A stretch of DNA of 64,000 bases from Abiotrophia sp938010525 (lineage in GTDB: Bacteria; Bacillota; Bacilli; Lactobacillales; Aerococcaceae), in contig NZ_CALLVK010000022.1 of NCBI RefSeq assembly GCF_938010525.1, forward strand, positions 182,713-246,712. Direction: 5' to 3'. The notes under the pieces were generated by a model that made no database searches, was not told the DNA's origin, and was given only the letters and a program-made list of their open reading frames with translations. Positions within the stretch are counted from its first letter, which is position 1. Each line of letters begins with the position of its first letter. A program made the position numbers and the translations under genes. Below are positions 39,189-48,343 of the stretch, in pieces.

Positions 39189-40340
39189 ATGCATTTTTCG
39201 ATTAACCGTGATTACTTCATTAATCAACTCAACCATGTAGCACGGGCTATTCCAGGTAAAGCAGCTATTCCTGTTTTAACTGGTATGAAATTAGAGCTTA
39301 AATCAGATCGATTGATTTTAACTGGTAGTGACGCTAGCATTTCCATTGAAAGTGTCATTGAAACAAGTCAAGAGGCAGCTCAACTTCAAGTTACTAGACC
39401 AGGTAGTATTGTCTTATCAGCACGTCTCTTCATTGATATTGTGCGCAAGCTACCAACTAATCAGGTAGAGATTGAAGTGCAAGACCACTATAATGTTCAA
39501 TTAACATCAGGTAAAGCGGTCTTTACCATTCAAGGGGTAGACAGTAGCCAATACCCTGTCTTACCGGAAACAGATGAAGATAAGCCTGTCACCTTACCAG
39601 GTCTACTATTTAAGAAGTTAATCAACCAAACCATCTTCTCTGCCTCCAACCAAGAAAACCGTCCAATTTTAACTGGTTTGAACCTTTCTTTCCATGATGG
39701 TTACTTGACTGGGGTTGCAACTGATAGTCATCGCTTGAGTAAACGCGATATTCCAATTAAGGATCTCAATCCAAGTCTCAAGGGACTTAATATTACCATT
39801 CCTAAGAAAACAGTGATTGAGTTGACTCGTATCTTAGATGACGAAACCAACGTGACTTTCTATGTTATGGCTCAGCAATTAGTTTTCCATTTTGATAATC
39901 TAGTCATTTACTCTCGTTTACTAGAAGGAACTTTCCCAGATACTAGCCGCTTAATTCCAACTACTTACAATACAGAATTAACCGTCAACACCCAATCCTT
40001 CAACCAAGCTTTGGAGCGGGCAGCGCTCTTAGTTCATGTGGCTAAGTCTAATGTGGTTCAACTTAAAATGAGTCAAGGAAGTGTGGCGCTTCTAGTACAA
40101 GGTATTTCAATTGGTCAGTCTACTGAAGAGTTAAGCTATGATAGCTTGGAAGGGGACGACTTAACCATTGCCTTCAACCCTGATTATATGCGTGATGCCG
40201 TCAAATCATTTGGTGATACCACCATTAAATTAGGCTTTATCTCAGGTGAACGGCCATTATTGCTTCGCGAAGATAAAGTTGAAGAAGGTCATAATGACTT
40301 GATCCAACTTTTAACGCCAATCCGTACTCACCACGTTTAA
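39189..40340 (+). CDS. dnaN: DNA polymerase III beta subunit (sliding clamp)
   Basis: 383 residues from the ATG at 39189 (AAGGAG at 10 bases); an earlier in-frame extension covers origin DNA and is not coding. MHFSINRDYFINQLNHVARAIPGKAAIPVLTGMKLEL, the three repeated clamp folds, and the end RPLLLREDKVEEGHNDLIQLLTPIRTHHV match DnaN. It forms the ring that tethers Pol III. Confidence 0.97.
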   Translation: MHFSINRDYFINQLNHVARAIPGKAAIPVLTGMKLELKSDRLILTGSDASISIESVIETSQEAAQLQVTRPGSIVLSARLFIDIVRKLPTNQVEIEVQDHYNVQLTSGKAVFTIQGVDSSQYPVLPETDEDKPVTLPGLLFKKLINQTIFSASNQENRPILTGLNLSFHDGYLTGVATDSHRLSKRDIPIKDLNPSLKGLNITIPKKTVIELTRILDDETNVTFYVMAQQLVFHFDNLVIYSRLLEGTFPDTSRLIPTTYNTELTVNTQSFNQALERAALLVHVAKSNVVQLKMSQGSVALLVQGISIGQSTEELSYDSLEGDDLTIAFNPDYMRDAVKSFGDTTIKLGFISGERPLLLREDKVEEGHNDLIQLLTPIRTHHV

Positions 40341-40351
40341 AAATCTAAAAC

Positions 40352-40383
40352 TAAAAAAAAGCGCCTTTTTAGGCGTTTTTTTA
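40352..40383. terminator. Terminator after dnaN
   Basis: AAAAAAG-CGCC loop GGCG-TTTTTTT hairpin. Confidence 0.85.
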
Positions 40384-40417
40384 TTTAGCTAACTATGGGG
40401 CTTATTTGCCAGAAAAA

Positions 40418-40446
40418 TTGCTTAAATCGACAAAAAAGAGTATAAT
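40418..40446 (+). promoter_or_regulatory. Promoter of yaaA-recF-gyrB-gyrA
   Basis: TTGCTT (40418-40423), 17 bases, TATAAT (40441-40446). Confidence 0.8.
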
Positions 40447-40489
40447 TAGAGGGTAAAGGTCTAAAATCAAGATAGGTTAAGGTGATAAA

Positions 40490-40720
40490 ATGGCAAGACA
40501 AGAAATAAGCATTGAGTCAGATTTCATTACCCTAGGACAGGTATTGAAAAATGAAGGCATCATTGCAACAGGTGGCCAAGCCAAATGGTTTCTGTCAGAA
40601 GAAAAGGTCTTGGTAAATCAGGAGCAGGAAACACGCCGAGGGCGTAAGCTCTATCCAGGGGATCAAGTCACCATTCCGGCTTTGGATTTTGATGCCTTGA
40701 TGGTTGCAGATGAAGCTTAA
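40490..40720 (+). CDS. yaaA: S4-domain RNA-binding protein YaaA (RlbA)
   Basis: 76 residues comprising one S4 domain: ITLGQVLKNEGIIATGGQAKWFLSEEKVLVNQEQETRRGRKLYPGDQV. Conserved between dnaN and recF in Firmicutes; links to ribosome assembly have been proposed in Bacillus. Its last 11 bases overlap recF, so translation is coupled. AAGGTGAT precedes the ATG. Confidence 0.93.
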   Translation: MARQEISIESDFITLGQVLKNEGIIATGGQAKWFLSEEKVLVNQEQETRRGRKLYPGDQVTIPALDFDALMVADEA

Positions 40721-41864
40721 GATCTTAAAGTTAAGCCATTTTCGTAATTACCAAGGGATTGAGCTTTGCCTAGGACCGGGTTTAACTATTCTGACAGGTG
40801 AAAATGCCCAGGGCAAGACCAACCTCTTAGAATCGATTTTTCTCTTGTCTTTGGCTAAAAGTCACCGAACGAATCATGATAGTGAAATGATTGAGTGGGA
40901 CCAAGAACAAGCAAGGATTGAAGCGGTCATCGAGACCAAAAACTATGAAATTCCCCTGGCTTTAACCTTGACCAAAAAAGGCAAGGTAGCTCAGGTTAAT
41001 TACCTAGATCAATCGAAGCTTAGCCATTTTGTGGGGCAATTCAATACGGTGCTATTTGCGCCAGAAGATATGCAACTAATCAAGGGGGCACCTAATTTAC
41101 GGCGTCGTTTCCTAGACATCGAGTTAGGTCAGGCCAATCCCATTTATCTTAATCACCTCTTAACCTATCAGCGTTTGCTTAAACAGCGCAATAGCTACCT
41201 CAAGCAGGAGGGACGGGGCAAGAAATTCGATCAAGTCTTCTTTGAAATTTTGACTGAACAACTATGCCAAGAAGGTGCACATTTGATTCAATATCGCATG
41301 GAATTTCTTGAAAAATTAGGGCAAATCGCTAGTCCTATCCATCAGAATCTATCCAATGGTCGTGACCAGTTGCATCTTGAATATGTCAATGGTAGCCAAG
41401 TATATCAATCTTTATCCTTAGAGGAAAGAATCAAGCAACTCCTCGATCAAGCTAGCACTTATGCCAGTCGTGAGCGTGATCAAGGAACGACCTTGTTTGG
41501 GCCTCACCGCGATGATTTTATGACCTATGTAAATGATAAAAAAGCCCAATTTTTCGGGTCTCAGGGTCAGCAACGTACCATTGTCTTGAGTTTAAAACTT
41601 GCTGAAATTGAGCTTATTAAACAAGCAAGAGGCGAATATCCCGTTCTACTCTTAGATGATGTCTTATCAGAGCTAGATGATGATCGCCAACATATTTTGA
41701 TGTCTTATATTAAAGATAAGGTCCAGACCATCCTGACGACTGCAACGATTAAGGGCCTTAAACTACATCAGTTGCCTCATGCCGAGATTTTCTATATCTC
41801 AGCAGGTAACATCAGTAAAGGAGAACACTATGACGGAACAAATGCAAGCACCCCAACAGTATGA
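40710..41864 (+). CDS. recF: DNA replication/repair protein RecF
   Basis: 384 residues from an ATG at 40710 inside the end of yaaA. SMC-like ATPase: LKILKLSHFRNYQGIEL, Walker A LTGENAQGKTNLLESIFLLSL, signature FGSQGQQRTIVLSLKLAEIELI, Walker B PVLLLDDVLSELDDDR. It loads RecA at single-stranded gaps with RecO and RecR. The 3' end overlaps gyrB by 35 bases in another frame, giving an extended, charged C-terminal tail. Confidence 0.96.
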   Translation: MKLKILKLSHFRNYQGIELCLGPGLTILTGENAQGKTNLLESIFLLSLAKSHRTNHDSEMIEWDQEQARIEAVIETKNYEIPLALTLTKKGKVAQVNYLDQSKLSHFVGQFNTVLFAPEDMQLIKGAPNLRRRFLDIELGQANPIYLNHLLTYQRLLKQRNSYLKQEGRGKKFDQVFFEILTEQLCQEGAHLIQYRMEFLEKLGQIASPIHQNLSNGRDQLHLEYVNGSQVYQSLSLEERIKQLLDQASTYASRERDQGTTLFGPHRDDFMTYVNDKKAQFFGSQGQQRTIVLSLKLAEIELIKQARGEYPVLLLDDVLSELDDDRQHILMSYIKDKVQTILTTATIKGLKLHQLPHAEIFYISAGNISKGEHYDGTNASTPTV

Positions 41865-43752
41865 TGCGGGTCAGATTCAGGTCTTAGAAGGTTTAGAAGC
41901 CGTCCGCAAGCGTCCCGGTATGTATATTGGGTCTACCTCGATTGTTGGTTTACACCATTTAGTTTGGGAAATTGTGGATAACTCAATCGACGAAGCTTTG
42001 GCTGGTTATTGTGACCATATCGAAGTAACCATTGAAGCCAATAATAGTATTACCGTTCAAGATAATGGACGGGGGATTCCTGTTGATATTCAACCTCAAA
42101 CAGGCCGTCCAGCGGTTGAGACTGTCTTTACGGTCCTCCATGCCGGTGGTAAATTTGGCGGTGGCGGTTATAAGGTATCTGGGGGTCTCCACGGTGTGGG
42201 GGCATCTGTCGTAAACGCCTTGTCTACTGAATTAACCGTGCAAGTTTCGCGTGACGGGAAACTCTATCAACAACGTTACCATCGTGGAGCTGTTGAAGGC
42301 GACCTCGAAGTGATCGGTCAAGCCACAGAAACAGGGACTAAGGTCAACTTCTTACCAGACCCTGCTATCTTTACTGAAACAACGGTCTTTGAATATGATC
42401 GTTTGAAGAAACGGATTCGCGAGTTAGCCTTCCTTAACAAGGGTTTACGGATTACCATTGAAGATAAGCGTCTGGATCAAGAAGAAAAAGATAGCTTCCA
42501 CTATGAAGGTGGGATTAAGAGCTATGTACAACATCTCAATCAACATAAGACGCCAATTTTTGAAGAACCAATTTATATTGAAGGCGAAGTCGATGATATC
42601 CAAGTCGAAATTTCCATGCAGTATACGGATAGTTATCATACAACTATTCTGTCCTTTGCCAACAATATTCACACCCATGAGGGTGGGTCTCACGAAGCCG
42701 GCTTTAAGACTGGTTTAACGCGGGTTATCAATGATTATGCCCGTAAGATGAACTTAATCAAGGATAATGACGAGAATCTAACCGGTGAAGATGTCCGTGA
42801 AGGTTTAACCTTGGTTCTCTCTATCAAACACCCAGATCCTCAATTTGAGGGGCAAACCAAGACAAAATTAGGTAACTCCGAAGTACGGGCCATCACAGAC
42901 CGACTCTTCTCCAATGGGTTTGATGTTTACCTTATGGAAAATCCTAAAGTGGCACGCATTATTGTCGATAAAGGGATTTTAGCGGCTAAGGCTCGTATGG
43001 CAGCCAAACGTGCGCGGGAAATGACAAGACGTAAGTCAGTCATGGAAATTAGTAACCTACCTGGTAAATTAGCTGACTGTTCTAGCCGTGAAGCGGAACT
43101 CTGCGAATTATTTATCGTCGAGGGGGACTCAGCCGGCGGTTCAGCCAAGCAGGGTCGTTCGCGTATGTACCAAGCCATTTTGCCTATTCGTGGTAAAATC
43201 CTCAACGTTGAAAAAGCGTCCATGGATAAGATTCTCAATAACGAAGAAATCCGTTCCCTCTTTACTGCCATGGGGACAGGCTTTGGTGGGGAATTCGATG
43301 TGTCCAAAGCTCGTTATCATAAACTTATTCTGATGACCGATGCGGACGTCGATGGGGCTCACATCAGAACCTTACTCCTAACCTTGATTTATCGCTATAT
43401 GCGTCCACTTTTAGATGCAGGTTATGTTTATATTGCTAAACCACCTCTTTATCAAGTTAAACAAGGTAAGCGTGCTATTTACCTAGATACTGATGTGGAA
43501 CTCAAGGAGTGGCAAGAAGAAAATCCTAACGCGCGTTACACCATTCAGCGCTATAAGGGTCTCGGGGAAATGAACGAAGACCAATTATGGGAAACAACCA
43601 TGAATCCAGAAAATCGCCGTATGTTACAGGTGACGGTGGAAGATGCTATTGAAGCAGAAGCCGTCCTGGAAATGTTGATGGGTGACGATGTAGAACCACG
43701 GCGGGCCTTCATTGAAGATAATGCTGTCTATGTCGAAAACCTTGATATCTAG
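41830..43752 (+). CDS. gyrB: DNA gyrase subunit B
   Basis: 640 residues from the ATG at 41830 (AAAGGAG at 5 bases). GHKL ATPase: VDNSIDEALAGYCDHIEV, DNGRGIPVDIQPQTGRPAVETV, GLHGVGASVVNALS. Toprim domain: ELFIVEGDSAGGSAKQGRSRMYQAILPIRGKILNVEKA and TDADVDGAHIRTLLLT. It powers negative supercoiling with GyrA and is the aminocoumarin target. Starts within recF. Confidence 0.98.
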   Translation: MTEQMQAPQQYDAGQIQVLEGLEAVRKRPGMYIGSTSIVGLHHLVWEIVDNSIDEALAGYCDHIEVTIEANNSITVQDNGRGIPVDIQPQTGRPAVETVFTVLHAGGKFGGGGYKVSGGLHGVGASVVNALSTELTVQVSRDGKLYQQRYHRGAVEGDLEVIGQATETGTKVNFLPDPAIFTETTVFEYDRLKKRIRELAFLNKGLRITIEDKRLDQEEKDSFHYEGGIKSYVQHLNQHKTPIFEEPIYIEGEVDDIQVEISMQYTDSYHTTILSFANNIHTHEGGSHEAGFKTGLTRVINDYARKMNLIKDNDENLTGEDVREGLTLVLSIKHPDPQFEGQTKTKLGNSEVRAITDRLFSNGFDVYLMENPKVARIIVDKGILAAKARMAAKRAREMTRRKSVMEISNLPGKLADCSSREAELCELFIVEGDSAGGSAKQGRSRMYQAILPIRGKILNVEKASMDKILNNEEIRSLFTAMGTGFGGEFDVSKARYHKLILMTDADVDGAHIRTLLLTLIYRYMRPLLDAGYVYIAKPPLYQVKQGKRAIYLDTDVELKEWQEENPNARYTIQRYKGLGEMNEDQLWETTMNPENRRMLQVTVEDAIEAEAVLEMLMGDDVEPRRAFIEDNAVYVENLDI

Positions 43753-43784
43753 CAGGCTGCGACAAGGAGAAAGGAACTAATAGT

Positions 43785-46301
43785 ATGAGTGAAAGCTTTG
43801 ATCATACACCGCATAATTATGAGGTCGTCAATCTCTCTAACGAGATGCGGACTTCCTTCCTAGATTATGCTATGAGCGTCATTGTTTCTAGGGCCTTGCC
43901 TGATGTACGTGACGGACTTAAGCCAGTTCACCGCCGTATTCTCTACGGGATGAATGAAATGGGAGTTACTCCGGATAAACCTTATAAGAAATCGGCTCGT
44001 ATCGTCGGGGACGTTATGGGTAAATATCACCCACACGGGGACTCGGCGATTTATGAAGCCATGGTCCGGATGGCCCAACCTTTTAGTTATCGGGAACTAC
44101 TAGTCGATGGGCACGGTAACTTTGGTTCTGTCGATGGCGACGGGGCAGCAGCAATGCGGTATACTGAGGCGCGTATGTCTAAGATTGCCATGGAAATGCT
44201 CAAGGATATCAATAAGGATACAGTTGATTTCAAGGATAACTATTCTCAAGAAGAAAAAGAACCTGTAACCCTCCCCTCTCGTTTCCCTAACGTCTTAGTT
44301 AACGGGGCTGCCGGGATTGCGGTTGGGATGGCAACCAATATTCCGCCTCATAACTTAGGTGAAACCATTGATGCCCTCAGCCTCTTGATGAAAAATCCAG
44401 ATGTGTCCGTTAATGAGCTAATGGAAGCTTTACCTGGGCCAGACTTCCCAACAGGTGGGATTGTCATGGGGAAATCAGGTATCCGCAAGGCCTATCAAAC
44501 TGGTAAAGGCAAAATCATTGTTCGAAGCCGCGTTGAAATCGAGCAAATGGCTCATGACAAGGAACGAATTGTTGTGACCGAGATTCCCTATGGGGTCAAC
44601 AAGGCTAAGTTAGTAGAACGGATTGCCGAATTAGCTCGGGAGAAAAAAATTGAAGGGATTACCTATGTGGCCGATGAATCTGGTCGTGAAGGTATGCGAA
44701 TTGTTGTAGAAGTACGACGCGACACCAGTGCCAATGTCGTGCTCAACAATCTCTATAAATACACCGCCCTTCAAGTTACTTTTGGCTTCAATATGTTAGC
44801 TATCGACAAGGGCGTTCCGAAGATCATGAGCCTCAAGGAAATCTTGACCAAGTATTTGGAGTACCAAATCGAAGTCATTCGTCGACGGACTGAATTTGAA
44901 AAACGTAAGGCCGAAGACCGGGCTCACATCTTAGAAGGTTTACGTAAGGCATTAGACTTTATTGATGAGATTATTGCCATTATTCGTGGCTCTCACGATA
45001 CAGAAGTAGCCAAGGTTCAGTTAATTGAACGTTTTGAATTCTCGCCAATTCAGGCCCAAGCAATCTTAGACATGCGTCTGGCTCGCTTGACTGGTTTGGA
45101 ACGTGAGAAGATTGAAGCAGAATATAACGATTTGATGGAATTAATTCGTCGTTTAACTGAAATTTTAAGTTCAGAAGCCAACATTATGGCCATTATTGAA
45201 GACGAATTGGCAGATATCAAGAATCGTTTCCCAGGCCAACGTCGGACGGAATTACGTGTTGGTGAATTGACCAGCATCGAAGATGAGGACTTGATTGAAG
45301 AAGAAGACGTCTTGATTGCCTTGACTTCTAATGGGTATATCAAACGGATGACTCAGGATGAATTCCAAGTTCAAAACCGTGGTGGCCGTGGGGTTAAAGG
45401 CATGGGGATGAGCGATAACGACAATATCCAAACCCTCGTTTCCTGCTCGACTCACGACAGCCTACTCTTCTTCACCAATAAAGGGAAAGTCTATCAAAGT
45501 AAAGGTTATGATATTCCTGAGTATGGTCGGACTGCCAAGGGGATTCCAGTGGTCAACCTCCTCAATATCGAGAAGGAAGAATACGTTAAGGAAATCATTG
45601 CTCTTCATCCAAGTGAGGAAAATCAATACCTCTTCTTCGTCACTAAAAATGGGATTGTGAAGCGTTCTGACGTTAACGCCTACGCTAACATCCGCAATAA
45701 TGGTTTGATTGCCCTTAACATGCGCGAAGACGATGAATTAATCAACGTCCTAGTGACGAATGGTCAGCAAAATATTATTATCGGAAGTCACAATGGTTAT
45801 GCTATGACTTTCGCAGAAACAGATGCCCGTATCATGGGCCGGACAGCGACCGGGGTACGTGGAATGAAACTGCGTGAGGGTGACTATGTTGTTGGGGCGG
45901 CCGTCTTAAACCCTGAATCTAATGTCTTAGTTGTAACCGAGCGTGGTTATGGTAAGCAAACCCCAGCTAGCGAGTATGCTGTTAAGAACCGAGGAGGTAA
46001 AGGGATTAAGACCTCTAATATTTCTGCTAAATCTGGTCAGCTTGCTGGTATTGTAGCGACTGAAGGTGATGAAGACCTCATGGTGATGACCGATCAAGGG
46101 GTTGTAATCCGCTTCAATATTGCTAGCATCTCTGTTACTTCACGCGCTACCCTTGGGGTCAAAATGATTCGTCTAGATGATGGAGCTAAGGTAAGTTCTA
46201 TTACCAAGATCATGAAGACAGGTGAAGAAACTCAAGAACTGGCTGAAACAGAAGTAGATACTGAAGAAGCTAAGGATGACTCGGATTCTGAAGAAGAATA
46301 A
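43785..46301 (+). CDS. gyrA: DNA gyrase subunit A
   Basis: 838 residues. The quinolone region reads YHPHGDSAIYEAMVRM with Ser87 and Glu91, the residues usually found in susceptible strains; the catalytic tyrosine is in AAMRYTEARM (Tyr126). The C-terminal beta-pinwheel has the GyrA box region QNRGGRGVKGM. The tail ends in a very acidic stretch (ETEVDTEEAKDDSDSEEE), of the kind that modulates supercoiling in other GyrA proteins. It follows gyrB by 32 bases. Confidence 0.98.
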   Translation: MSESFDHTPHNYEVVNLSNEMRTSFLDYAMSVIVSRALPDVRDGLKPVHRRILYGMNEMGVTPDKPYKKSARIVGDVMGKYHPHGDSAIYEAMVRMAQPFSYRELLVDGHGNFGSVDGDGAAAMRYTEARMSKIAMEMLKDINKDTVDFKDNYSQEEKEPVTLPSRFPNVLVNGAAGIAVGMATNIPPHNLGETIDALSLLMKNPDVSVNELMEALPGPDFPTGGIVMGKSGIRKAYQTGKGKIIVRSRVEIEQMAHDKERIVVTEIPYGVNKAKLVERIAELAREKKIEGITYVADESGREGMRIVVEVRRDTSANVVLNNLYKYTALQVTFGFNMLAIDKGVPKIMSLKEILTKYLEYQIEVIRRRTEFEKRKAEDRAHILEGLRKALDFIDEIIAIIRGSHDTEVAKVQLIERFEFSPIQAQAILDMRLARLTGLEREKIEAEYNDLMELIRRLTEILSSEANIMAIIEDELADIKNRFPGQRRTELRVGELTSIEDEDLIEEEDVLIALTSNGYIKRMTQDEFQVQNRGGRGVKGMGMSDNDNIQTLVSCSTHDSLLFFTNKGKVYQSKGYDIPEYGRTAKGIPVVNLLNIEKEEYVKEIIALHPSEENQYLFFVTKNGIVKRSDVNAYANIRNNGLIALNMREDDELINVLVTNGQQNIIIGSHNGYAMTFAETDARIMGRTATGVRGMKLREGDYVVGAAVLNPESNVLVVTERGYGKQTPASEYAVKNRGGKGIKTSNISAKSGQLAGIVATEGDEDLMVMTDQGVVIRFNIASISVTSRATLGVKMIRLDDGAKVSSITKIMKTGEETQELAETEVDTEEAKDDSDSEEE

Positions 46302-46312
46302 GAAGTTCAAAC

Positions 46313-46350
46313 AAGAAGTTGAATTCCTTTATCGGAACTCAACTTCTTTT
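46313..46350 (+). terminator. Terminator after gyrA
   Basis: AAGAAGTTGA-TTCC and GGAA-TCAACTTCTT arms with one mismatch, followed by TTCTTTTG. Confidence 0.85.
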
Positions 46351-46368
46351 CTTTTGTCTTAGCATGAT

Positions 46369-46397
46369 TTGACATGATAGTTAAGAAGGGATAAGAT
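46369..46397 (+). promoter_or_regulatory. Promoter of the sensor-type ABC permease and LytTR gene
   Basis: Perfect TTGACA (46369-46374), 17 bases, TAAGAT (46392-46397). Confidence 0.78.
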
Positions 46398-46436
46398 TAA
46401 GACTTAGAGAAGGTTTTGAGAGAGGGGGATTATCCC

Positions 46437-47162
46437 ATGAAAACTTGGCAACAAGTCTGGACTCTGGTTGGAGTAAAATTTAAGCAGAGTTTTGCGTCTG
46501 TCAAAATATCACCTATGATATATATAACGATTTTATATCCAGTAATAATGAATTTCATTCTTCCAAACGATGTGAGTCCTATAGAACGACAAGGCTTTGT
46601 TATGATTATGTTTTTTTCCTTTTTAGGTAGCGTGTCTCCCATTACGCTTACTATGTTGAATTTAACTGAGGATAAGGAGCATAAAACTTTACGTATTTTA
46701 TTAGATAGTCATGTTAGACCTTGGGTTTATTTACTGTCCCTAGTCATTATGACACAGATTACTATGTGGGTGACAGTAATGATAAGCCTTCCTTTATTGA
46801 ACCTAGATTATCAGTATTTAGGCTCTATTTTTGGCATGATTTTCCATTTTGGTATGTGCTTTCTAATTTCTAGTATCTTGGGATTGATTTTTGGTTTAAT
46901 ATTTGATCGGTCTGCAACAGCAAATGCTGCAAGTATAGTCCCCATGCTAGCCATAGCCTTTATTCCTCTATTTAGTAGAATGAATGACCATTTAGCAGGA
47001 TTGATGCCTTATTTTTATACTGGACGTGCCAATGCCTGGTTACTTCATTTAGATTATGGCAATCTAGGGATAGATTTCTTGATTTATGGCCTGTGGCTAC
47101 TAGCTAGTCTGATTGCTTTGACTATTTGTTATCGACAAAGACGGAATCGACTCTATCTATAA
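46437..47162 (+). CDS. ABC-2 type permease (paired with a pseudo-ATPase/LytTR protein)
   Basis: 241 residues from the ATG at 46437 (GAGGGGG site). Six membrane segments. PVIMNFILPNDVSP and NLTEDKEHKTLRILLDSHVRP match the paralogous permease at 49195 (PVAMNFILPRTDE, SLVEEKEKKTLRVLMTSTVT), including the coupling-helix-like EEKEKKTLR motif that contacts the ATPase. The only ATPase-like gene beside it is the catalytically dead one fused to LytTR, so I infer a sensing rather than a pumping role. AT-rich compared with gyrA. Confidence 0.82.
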   Translation: MKTWQQVWTLVGVKFKQSFASVKISPMIYITILYPVIMNFILPNDVSPIERQGFVMIMFFSFLGSVSPITLTMLNLTEDKEHKTLRILLDSHVRPWVYLLSLVIMTQITMWVTVMISLPLLNLDYQYLGSIFGMIFHFGMCFLISSILGLIFGLIFDRSATANAASIVPMLAIAFIPLFSRMNDHLAGLMPYFYTGRANAWLLHLDYGNLGIDFLIYGLWLLASLIALTICYRQRRNRLYL

Positions 47163-47182
47163 AATAAAGGGAGGATGAGCCC

Positions 47183-48184
47183 ATGAAGTTATGTGAATGG
47201 CAGGATGTAATGAAGCAATCGCAGAATGGCATGTTACTCAAGGATTTGAATTTTAGTATTGAAGCAAGGCAGCATCTAGGAATCAAATTCACGCAAGATG
47301 AACGGCAAATCTTCTACGAACTTTTGGTGGAGCGTGAGCGACCAACGAGCGGTCAAATTAGCCGTAGTTTTAAGACGATGGCAAGTTGCCGCTTAGATGA
47401 CGGAGTCTATGAAGGTCAGACAGTTAAAGTCGCTATTACTCTTTTTAGTCGTCTGACTGGTTATACTGGTAATTTGTCAGAGCTCTATGAGGCCTTCGCC
47501 TTATCGGATTTAGTAAATTATCGTATCAAGGATTTGACGTCTGATCAGCGTCATCGCTTGCAGTTGCTACGAGCTATTCTTAAGCAACCAGATTTGCTCT
47601 ACCTAGAAAGTCCCATTTCGCTACTGAGTCATGACGGTGTGGGGCTCTATCTTAAGGCTTTGGATTATATCAAGTCTCTCCCCCTAACCCTCTTGATTAC
47701 GGCTACCTCATTAGAAGAATTAGTTCTCCTTAATATCGTGACCTATCGTTACCAGTTTCATGAGGGACTAGAATTGGTAGATGTCTCAGAGGAAGAATCG
47801 GATTCAGAAGGTAAGGAAGCAGATGAATTAACCGCTACTGAACTCAATCGCGTCTTTAAAGTTGCCTGCAAACTCAGTGATAAGACTGTTTACTTTAATC
47901 CAAATGAAATAGATTATATTGAAAGCATTAATAGTGTATCGACCGTTCAAGTTAATGGCGATTCTTATCCGACTGCCATGACTTTGTCTGACTTAGAAGA
48001 TAAGTTGAAGCACTTCGGCTTCTTCCGTTGTCATCGATCTTACCTGGTTAACCTCCAGCGAATTAACGAATTGGTGTCTTATTCTAAGAATTCTTATACC
48101 CTGATTCTCAAGAAACCTAAAGAAACGCTCTTGCCTCTGTCGCGCAGTCGATTGGACTCTTTGCGACAATTAATTGAATTATAG
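47183..48184 (+). CDS. Fusion of a degenerate ABC ATPase domain with a LytTR DNA-binding domain
   Basis: 333 residues. Residues 1-200 keep the ABC ATPase outline (LKDLNFSIEARQHLGIKF; LTSDQRHRLQLLRAILKQPDLLYLESPISLL) but lack a P-loop, the signature LSGGQ, the catalytic Glu after Walker B (ES instead of DE) and the switch His. An acidic linker (about 202-220) leads to a LytTR domain (about 228-333) with YFNPNEIDYIES, FFRCHRSYLVNLQRINEL and LPLSRSRLDSLRQLI. It should bind DNA repeats such as 48257-48287. I infer a transcription factor that docks on its permease through the dead ATPase domain. Known LytTR-ABC fusions exist in Firmicutes; the mechanism is little studied. Confidence 0.85.
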   Translation: MKLCEWQDVMKQSQNGMLLKDLNFSIEARQHLGIKFTQDERQIFYELLVERERPTSGQISRSFKTMASCRLDDGVYEGQTVKVAITLFSRLTGYTGNLSELYEAFALSDLVNYRIKDLTSDQRHRLQLLRAILKQPDLLYLESPISLLSHDGVGLYLKALDYIKSLPLTLLITATSLEELVLLNIVTYRYQFHEGLELVDVSEEESDSEGKEADELTATELNRVFKVACKLSDKTVYFNPNEIDYIESINSVSTVQVNGDSYPTAMTLSDLEDKLKHFGFFRCHRSYLVNLQRINELVSYSKNSYTLILKKPKETLLPLSRSRLDSLRQLIEL

Positions 48185-48198
48185 CCATTTCTGAGGTA

Positions 48199-48245
48199 CC
48201 ACTCAGCCCATTTTTTCCACACTTGGGCCGAGTGGGCCTCTTTTT
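48199..48245 (+). terminator. Terminator after the LytTR gene
   Basis: CCACTC-GCCCA and TGGGC-GAGTGG arms with one A-C mismatch, 13-base loop, followed by CCTCTTTTT. Confidence 0.7.
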
Positions 48246-48256
48246 GACTTTTTGGC

Positions 48257-48311
48257 CGTACAATTGGGCGATTTTTTACGTCAAAAGTCAAAAGTCGGTG
48301 TAGACTATAGT
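48257..48311 (+). promoter_or_regulatory. LytTR-type direct repeats and promoter of the ABC transporter unit
   Basis: CGTACAATT (48257-48265) and CGTCAAAAG (48279-48287) are related repeats 22 bases apart, the spacing used by LytTR dimers. A -10 TATAGT (48306-48311) follows with a poor -35 directly after the second repeat, as in activator-dependent promoters. The region also contains a long imperfect inverted repeat (TTTTGACTTTT ... AAAAGTCAAAA). Confidence 0.6.
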
Positions 48312-48343
48312 CATCAAAGCAAATACCAGAAGGAGGAAGTCAC

